Below, piece by piece: positions 7,497 through 11,839 of a DNA stretch of 11,839 nt (position 1 is the stretch's first letter; each line of letters starts with the position of its first letter). The stretch is from DATLZC01 sp037444005. GTDB taxonomy: Bacteria > Chloroflexota > Dehalococcoidia > DSTF01 > JACRBR01. The notes under the pieces were generated by a model. The model was not told the DNA's origin and did not search any database. It worked only from the letters and a program-made list of their open reading frames with translations. The DNA lies in contig JBBING010000072.1 of NCBI GenBank assembly GCA_037444005.1, positions 1 through 11,839 of the forward strand, given 5' to 3'. The position numbers were made by a program, and so were the translations under genes.

Positions 7497-7516
7497 GGGC
7501 AAGCTGAAGCCTGCCC
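7497..7516. repeat. Palindromic hairpin type B, one mismatch (TGAA loop)
   Basis: GGGCAAGC-TGAA-GCCTGCCC is a type B copy in the opposite orientation to the left-side ones. A G-to-A change in the 5' arm is not compensated, leaving one A-C mismatch. Confidence 0.75.
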
Positions 7517-7589
7517 TTCAGGTGATGAGGAGGGCGGCGGGGGCGCAGACCACGCGATGGGGCGCCGGCCTCTCACTTTCGCAATGAAC

Positions 7590-7607
7590 GCCACGCTTCA
7601 GCGTGGC
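7590..7607. repeat. Palindromic hairpin type A, shortened stem (TTCA loop)
   Basis: GCCACGC-TTCA-GCGTGGC has a 7-bp stem; the outermost pair is lost (C at 7589 opposite C at 7608). Its orientation is reversed relative to the left-side type A copies. Confidence 0.8.
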
Positions 7608-7625
7608 CGACAGGCCATGGCCCCC

Positions 7626-7645
7626 GGGCAGGCTGAAGCCTGCCC
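7626..7645. repeat. Palindromic hairpin type B (TGAA loop)
   Basis: GGGCAGGC-TGAA-GCCTGCCC has a perfect 8-bp stem, reversed relative to the left array, and is followed by TTCATCAGTGGG. Confidence 0.85.
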
Positions 7646-7711
7646 TTCATCAGTGGGCACACCGCTTCACAACGCACACGATGAGGCGCCGGCCCCGCCC
7701 CCTTCGATGAA

Positions 7712-7731
7712 GGCCACGCTTCAGCGTGGCC
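7712..7731. repeat. Palindromic hairpin type A (TTCA loop)
   Basis: GGCCACGC-TTCA-GCGTGGCC has a perfect 8-bp stem and is the exact reverse complement of the left-side type A copies. Confidence 0.85.
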
Positions 7732-7749
7732 GGCAGGCCATGGGCCCCC

Positions 7750-7769
7750 GGGCAGGCTGAAGCCTGCCC
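7750..7769. repeat. Palindromic hairpin type B (TGAA loop)
   Basis: GGGCAGGC-TGAA-GCCTGCCC has a perfect 8-bp stem and is identical to the copy at 7626. Confidence 0.85.
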
Positions 7770-7783
7770 TTCATCAGTGGGGA

Positions 7784-7803
7784 CGCGACGTTTCAGCGTG
7801 GCC
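7784..7803. repeat. Decayed type A hairpin (half copy)
   Basis: The TTCA loop and 3' arm GCGTGGCC (7796-7803) are intact, but the 5' arm (CGCGACGT) is degenerate, so it can no longer fold fully. It lies 20 bases before the 171-bp element. Confidence 0.6.
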
Positions 7804-7823
7804 GGCGGGCCATGGGGGATACG

Positions 7824-7993
7824 GTCATGCTGAGGAGGCCGCAGGCCGACGAAGCATCTCCTTGCCCGCACCCCAACGTCTCCCATGACAGCCCGTTCCT
7901 TACGTGCGCTCACGAAGGCCCGTCCTCGATGGGCGTCGTGATACGCCGGGAGAAGAGATGCTTCGGCCTCGCTTCGCTCGGCCTCAGCATGAC
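7824..7993 (-). repeat. 171-bp element with GTCATGCTGAGG ends, right copy (inverted)
   Basis: These 170 bases begin GTCATGCTGAGG and end with its reverse complement. Read on the minus strand they align end to end with 779-949. The arms are nearly identical; most of the roughly 22 differences fall in the middle. The similarity extends outward on one side through CGTATCCCCCA (7813-7823), so the ends of the similarity are not exactly the terminal repeats. Confidence 0.8.
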
Positions 7994-8022
7994 CGCGAAA
8001 CGGCACGCCATCGTCCCCGGCG

Positions 8023-8994
8023 TCACAGCTTCGCGGGGGCCCGCGACCGCGCGAGCCGGCGGAGCGTCCCGCTCACGGCGCCGTTCGTCGCAGCGATGCC
8101 CGCCAGCACCAGGGCCAGCCCCAGGAACGCGTTAGGCGACAAACGCTCGTCCAACGCGACCCAGCCGATCACCGTCGCGACGACAGGAATCAGGTACGCC
8201 ACCATCGCCATCTGCGTGGCCTCGATGCGCTGGATGAGCCAGTACGCCAGCACGTACGCGAGACCGGATGCCACCATGCCGAGCACGATCCACGACGCCC
8301 ACGCCTCGCCGGAGGGACGGATGCCCAACGGGCGGTCCACCGCCAGGGCCACCGGCGCCAGCACGACGGCCGACAGGGCGACCTGACCCGTCGCCAGCCC
8401 CAGCGGGGTGCCCGAAATCCCGTGCCGCATGTAGACGGTCGAGGCCCCGTAGCCCACCGACGCCAGAACGACCGCGAGCTGGCCCAGCGCGTTCGAGCTC
8501 GTGATGTCGCGCAGGTCGGGCCCCACGAGCGCCACGACGCCCGCGAAGCCGAGGACAACGCCGGCGGCCCGTTCGCGGTCCAGCCGCTCGAGGGCGAGCG
8601 CGGCGGCGATGACGACGGTGAAGATGGGCATCGACCCGTTGAGGGTGGCCGCGATGCTGCTTTCGATGTGCTGCTGTGCCCACGTGATCAGGGTGAACGG
8701 GCCGATGTTGTTCATCACTGCGAGCAGCGCGAGTCCGCGCCACGTGGAGCGCCCCCGGGGCAGCGGCGTGCGGGACCACGCGGCGATGGCCAGGAGCAGC
8801 GCGCTCGACACCGCGAACCGGCCCGCCACCAACGTCAGCGGCGGGACGTCGTCGACGGCGACCTCCGTGAACAGGAACGCCGAGCCCCAAACCAGCGCCA
8901 GGGCGACGAGAGCGGCTGCGTCGAGCGTTTTCAACGGCCCGATCGTACCCGATGGGACGCTCGGGCTCCCGCGTCTCCGTCGGGCCGACAGCAC
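8023..8994 (-). CDS. EamA/DMT-superfamily transporter
   Basis: This inner-membrane carrier of the drug/metabolite transporter group usually exports amino acids or other small metabolites; the substrate cannot be read. The 323 residues hold two EamA repeats (about 27-156 and 168-305) with ten hydrophobic segments. Typical marks are WGSAF near 36-40 of the first repeat, the GRF arginine after the second segment, and LNGSMPIFTVVIAAAL with ERLDRERAAGVVLGFAGV in the inter-repeat region. The second repeat ends with IPVVATVIGWVALDERLSP and a Leu-rich last segment. The start is GTG at 8994, three bases after the tsaD stop codon, with no ribosome site of its own. Coupling to tsaD translation is likely, and an internal start (TTG at residue 21) is possible since residues 1-20 are Arg/Pro-rich. 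It is the last gene of the run. Confidence 0.85.
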   Translation of the reverse strand: MLSARRRRGSPSVPSGTIGPLKTLDAAALVALALVWGSAFLFTEVAVDDVPPLTLVAGRFAVSSALLLAIAAWSRTPLPRGRSTWRGLALLAVMNNIGPFTLITWAQQHIESSIAATLNGSMPIFTVVIAAALALERLDRERAAGVVLGFAGVVALVGPDLRDITSSNALGQLAVVLASVGYGASTVYMRHGISGTPLGLATGQVALSAVVLAPVALAVDRPLGIRPSGEAWASWIVLGMVASGLAYVLAYWLIQRIEATQMAMVAYLIPVVATVIGWVALDERLSPNAFLGLALVLAGIAATNGAVSGTLRRLARSRAPAKL

Positions 8995-8997
8995 CGG

Positions 8998-9990
8998 CTA
9001 GGCGATCTGCCAGGAGGCGTCGACGTCGAGGTCGAGTCCCCGGCGCGACGCCTCGAACCGGTACGCGGCGCAGGCGGCGATCATCGCGCCGTTGTCGACG
9101 CAGAGCTTGGGCGAGGGGACGAAGACCGGGACGTGCGCCTTCGCGCGGAGGGCGGCTCGCAGGGGTCCGTTGGCGGCGACGCCGCCGGCCAGAATGACGC
9201 TGCGCGCCCCTTCGCGTTCGGCGGCCGCGGCCGCCTTCGACGCCAGCACCTCGACCACCGCCTCCTGGAAAGCCGCGGCCACGTGTGCGGGATCGGGCGG
9301 AGGCGTCTCGCGCGTGCGATGCAGGACCGCCGTTTTGAGTCCGCTGAAGCTGAAGTCGTCGCTGCCCCGAAGCCACGCCCGCGGCAGCCGGAGCGCCGGT
9401 TTGGTCACGCTAGCCGCGATACGTTCGATGGCCGGCCCGCCGGGAAAGCCCAGGCCCAACAGCCGCGCCACTTTGTCGAACGCCTCGCCCGCGGCGTCGT
9501 CCAACGTGCGCCCGAGGCGACGGTACACGCCGTGGTCCTCCATCACCACGAGGTCGGTGTGTCCACCCGAGACGATCAGCCCGATGGCGGGGAGCTCGGG
9601 AACGGGAGCTCCCTGGTCCCGTTCGTCGATCCAGGCGGCGTACAGATGACCTTCGAGGTGGTTGATGCCGAGGAGAGGCAGGTCCCAGGCGTACGCCAGC
9701 GCTTTCGCCGTGCTGACGCCGACGAGGAGCGCGCCGGCCAGCCCGGGCCCCGCGGTCACGGCGACGGCGTCGAGATCTCTCGGGCGCATGCCGGCCTGAT
9801 CCAGCGCCTGCTCCACCACAGGGAGGAGCGTCAGGAGGTGCTGGCGCGAGGCGACCTCGGGGACGACGCCGCCGTACTGGGCGTGGAGGTCCACCTGAGA
9901 CGCGACGATGTTGGCGCGCAGGCGACGGCCGTCCTCCACCACGGCCACGCCGGTTTCGTCGCAGGACGTCTCGATGCCGAGGATGCGCAC
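8998..9990 (-). CDS. tsaD: tRNA N6-adenosine threonylcarbamoyltransferase TsaD
   Basis: TsaD transfers the threonylcarbamoyl group from threonylcarbamoyl-AMP to A37 of tRNAs that read ANN codons (t6A), in a complex with TsaB and TsaE. The 330 residues match the family length. Seen are the N-terminal ILGIETSCDETGVAVV, the metal ligands His111 and His115 in NHLEGHLYA, SGGHTDLV (about 140-147), GEAFDKVARLLGLGFPGGP, FSFSGLKTAV, the GGVAANG nucleotide loop and the late DNGAMIA aspartate site. Nothing essential looks lost. The start is GTG at 9990 with AGGAG about ten bases upstream inside the end of the preceding gene, one base away. tsaB, tsaC and tsaE are not in the window. It sits between a small DUF2007-like gene and an EamA exporter, evidently co-transcribed. 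Confidence 0.97.
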   Translation of the reverse strand: MRILGIETSCDETGVAVVEDGRRLRANIVASQVDLHAQYGGVVPEVASRQHLLTLLPVVEQALDQAGMRPRDLDAVAVTAGPGLAGALLVGVSTAKALAYAWDLPLLGINHLEGHLYAAWIDERDQGAPVPELPAIGLIVSGGHTDLVVMEDHGVYRRLGRTLDDAAGEAFDKVARLLGLGFPGGPAIERIAASVTKPALRLPRAWLRGSDDFSFSGLKTAVLHRTRETPPPDPAHVAAAFQEAVVEVLASKAAAAAEREGARSVILAGGVAANGPLRAALRAKAHVPVFVPSPKLCVDNGAMIAACAAYRFEASRRGLDLDVDASWQIA

Positions 9991-11839
9991 GCTAGTCGAT
10001 CTCCTGTTCGGCGGCAGGGCCGAGCAGCGCCCGCGCCCGCAGCCACTGGCCCTCGGGCACGAGGATGCGCCAGCGGTCGGGGTCGGGCGCCGGCGAGCCG
10101 TCGCCAGCGACGACTGCGGCGTCGATGCCGTGCGAGCGAAGCCGCTCGGCCCATTCGTGGACGAGGGCTTCCTCGCGGGCTGTGGCCAGATGCAGCCGTT
10201 TGGTCATCGCTCAGTAATCCGGGCCGCCGTCGGTGCGCGACCGCGCGCCCCCGATAGCGCCTTCCGCCTGGCGCTCCCGCAAGAGGTCGAGCACACGGAG
10301 CGCGTCCTCCAGCGTGAACTCCCGCTCGATGCCGGCCAACGCCTCCTCGAGCGCGCGGTCGGCGTCGCCCCCGGCCTGAGGCTCGCCTTCGCCGGACGCC
10401 CGTTCGCCAGACGGCGACCCCGGGGACGCCTCGCCGGCGTCGCCAGCGTCCGCAGCGTCCTCACCCGCGGGTTGGCCCGGCGGAGCGCCCTGCGACGGGG
10501 GCTGCGCCGCCGTCGGCTGCTCGAGGAGCGCCCGGTTCACCAGCTCGAGGTTGAATTTGGCGTCCCGGTCGCCAGGATCGAGCAAAAGCGCCTCGCGGTA
10601 CGCCGCCCGAGCGTCCAGGAGGCGCCCGAGCCGTACGTAGGCGTTTCCTAGGTTGTACCACGCGCGGGCGCGGAGCGCAGGGTCGGCCGTCGTGAGGACG
10701 GACCGGAGCTCCGCGGCCGCCCTCTCGTACTCCCCGAGCTGATACAGGGCCACGCCCGCATTGAAGACGGGCGCAGGCGCTCCCGGGTCGGCGGCCTGGG
10801 CGCGGCGATACTCCCGGAGCGCGTCGCTGTACCGCTCCTGCGCGTAGTAGCGATTCCCGCTGTCGTTGTGATCGTCGGCGTCGGCCGAGCACGCGGCGCC
10901 TGTCAGCATCGCGAGAAGCGCGAGCGCGGGCAGCGCGCCCCGGGCGAGCGCCCGCCCCTGCAGGAGACCCCCCGCGAGGAGCCGCTCGGCGGCGAGCAGC
11001 AGGAGCGCCGCCAGCGCGAAGAGCTGGAAGCGCTCGATGGGGCGCTCCGAGGTCACGTCCTCGAAGCGCACGGCGCGAAGCCCCGCCAGCGCCTCGGCGA
11101 TCGGCTCGACGCCGCTCTCGGCGAGGTGAATATAACGCCCGCCGCCGGCCTCGGCGATGGCGCGCAGGTTGGCTTCGTCCAGCCGGCTCACCACCGGCCC
11201 GCCCGTCGCCGGGTCCACGCGGGGGACGACGGCGCCGGTCTCGGGGTCTCGCTCCAGCACGGGGCCGCCGCGCTCGGTGCCGACGCCTGCGACGTGTACG
11301 ACGATGCCCTGTCGCGCGGCCTCGCGCGCGGCGTCGACCGCGTTCCCCACATGGTCTTCGCCGTCGCTCACGAGGACGATGGCGCGGCTGTCGGACACGG
11401 CCGCTTCCAGCGCCCGCACGCTCGAGCGGACGCCGGCCGCGAGATTGGAGCCAGGCGTCAGCGCCGGGGCGTCGCTGCGCGCCGAAGCCAGCAGGGTGCG
11501 CACGGCCTCGATATCGGTGGTGAGCGGCGCGCGCAGCAATCCGTTATCCGCGAAGAGCACGAGCGCGACGCGGCTGCCGGCCAGCCGGTCGAGCAGCGCG
11601 TCGAGCTCGCGGATCGCGAGGCTGAGGCGGTCCGGCGGCACATCCGCGGTCAGCATGCTGCGGGACACGTCGAGCGCGAGGACGACCTCGATGCCCTGCT
11701 GAGGCGCCGTCTCCTGGCGGCTGCCGATGGTGGGCCGGGCGGCGGCGATCGCGAGCAGCGCCACCGCCGCGCAGGTCAGCGCGAGGCGCAACGGACGCGC
11801 CCCGGCGGTGGGCGGCCGCGGACCACCCGGCGCGTACCG

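Larger units (their letters stand above)
7585..7657 (+). repeat. Duplicated block, first copy
   Basis: About 73 bases starting TGAACGCCACGC contain one type A hairpin, a CAGGCCATGG linker, one type B hairpin and TTCATCAGTGGG. They recur at 7708-7781 with only a few base changes and one extra G in the linker, giving a 123-base offset. Confidence 0.75.
7708..7781 (+). repeat. Duplicated block, second copy
   Basis: This second copy of the A-linker-B block starts TGAAGGCCACGC. A third, partial copy follows with a half-decayed type A hairpin at 7784 and a related GGCCATGGG linker. Confidence 0.75.
7377..8022. other. Gene-free repeat region between nitroreductase-like and EamA genes
   Basis: These 646 bases hold the likely promoter of the minus-strand pair (about 7414-7442), six A/B-type hairpins between 7497 and 7803, two of which sit in a duplicated block with a 123-base period, and the inverted copy of the 171-bp element (7824-7993). 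Repeat order and orientation mirror the region at 779-1321. I see no gene and no convincing terminator for the EamA gene, which ends at 8023. Confidence 0.8.

Overview
This is a GC-rich chromosomal window of about 11.8 kb from a free-living bacterium. A Chloroflexota-type lineage is my best guess. It rests on the Gly/Glu-rich lipoprotein start of the copper protein, the GTG and TTG starts, the batB/batC-like fusion and the dense palindromic repeats in the intergenic DNA. No rRNA or other phylogenetic marker fixes this. I see no phage, plasmid, transposase or CRISPR genes.

Layout, left to right. (1) 1-640: a clear sigma70-type promoter drives a secreted cupredoxin lipoprotein (+). (2) 641-1511: a gene-free stretch holding a post-gene hairpin, a 171-bp element with GTCATGCTGAGG ends, an array of short palindromic hairpins, and a nested stem-loop before the next gene. 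(3) 1512-1718: a small 2x[4Fe-4S] ferredoxin (+), convergent with the following block. (4) 1723-4649 (-): a flippase-like integral membrane protein, a CDF cation transporter and an SDR dehydrogenase. (5) 4788-7376 (-): a nitroreductase-fold protein followed by a DUF362 protein, probably a two-gene redox module. (6) 7377-8022: a second gene-free stretch carrying the same repeat families in reversed order and orientation. (7) 8023-11839 (-): a compact four-gene run with 1-3 base gaps, namely a VWA-TPR (BatB/BatC-like) protein cut by the window edge, a 71-aa DUF2007-like protein, TsaD (tRNA t6A synthesis) and an EamA/DMT exporter.

The genes do not form one recognisable pathway. They fall into three groups: envelope and metal handling (cupredoxin, CDF, flippase), redox proteins (ferredoxin, SDR, nitroreductase-like, DUF362), and housekeeping genes beside a Bat-like membrane protein (tsaD block).

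The most striking feature is the repeat architecture. Two intergenic cassettes, each made of a 171-bp element plus alternating hairpins of two families, lie in mirror-inverted order on both sides of the six genes at 1512-7376. The hairpin families differ from each other by paired, compensating base changes while keeping the same TGAA/TTCA loop. This suggests selection on the folded structure rather than on the sequence.
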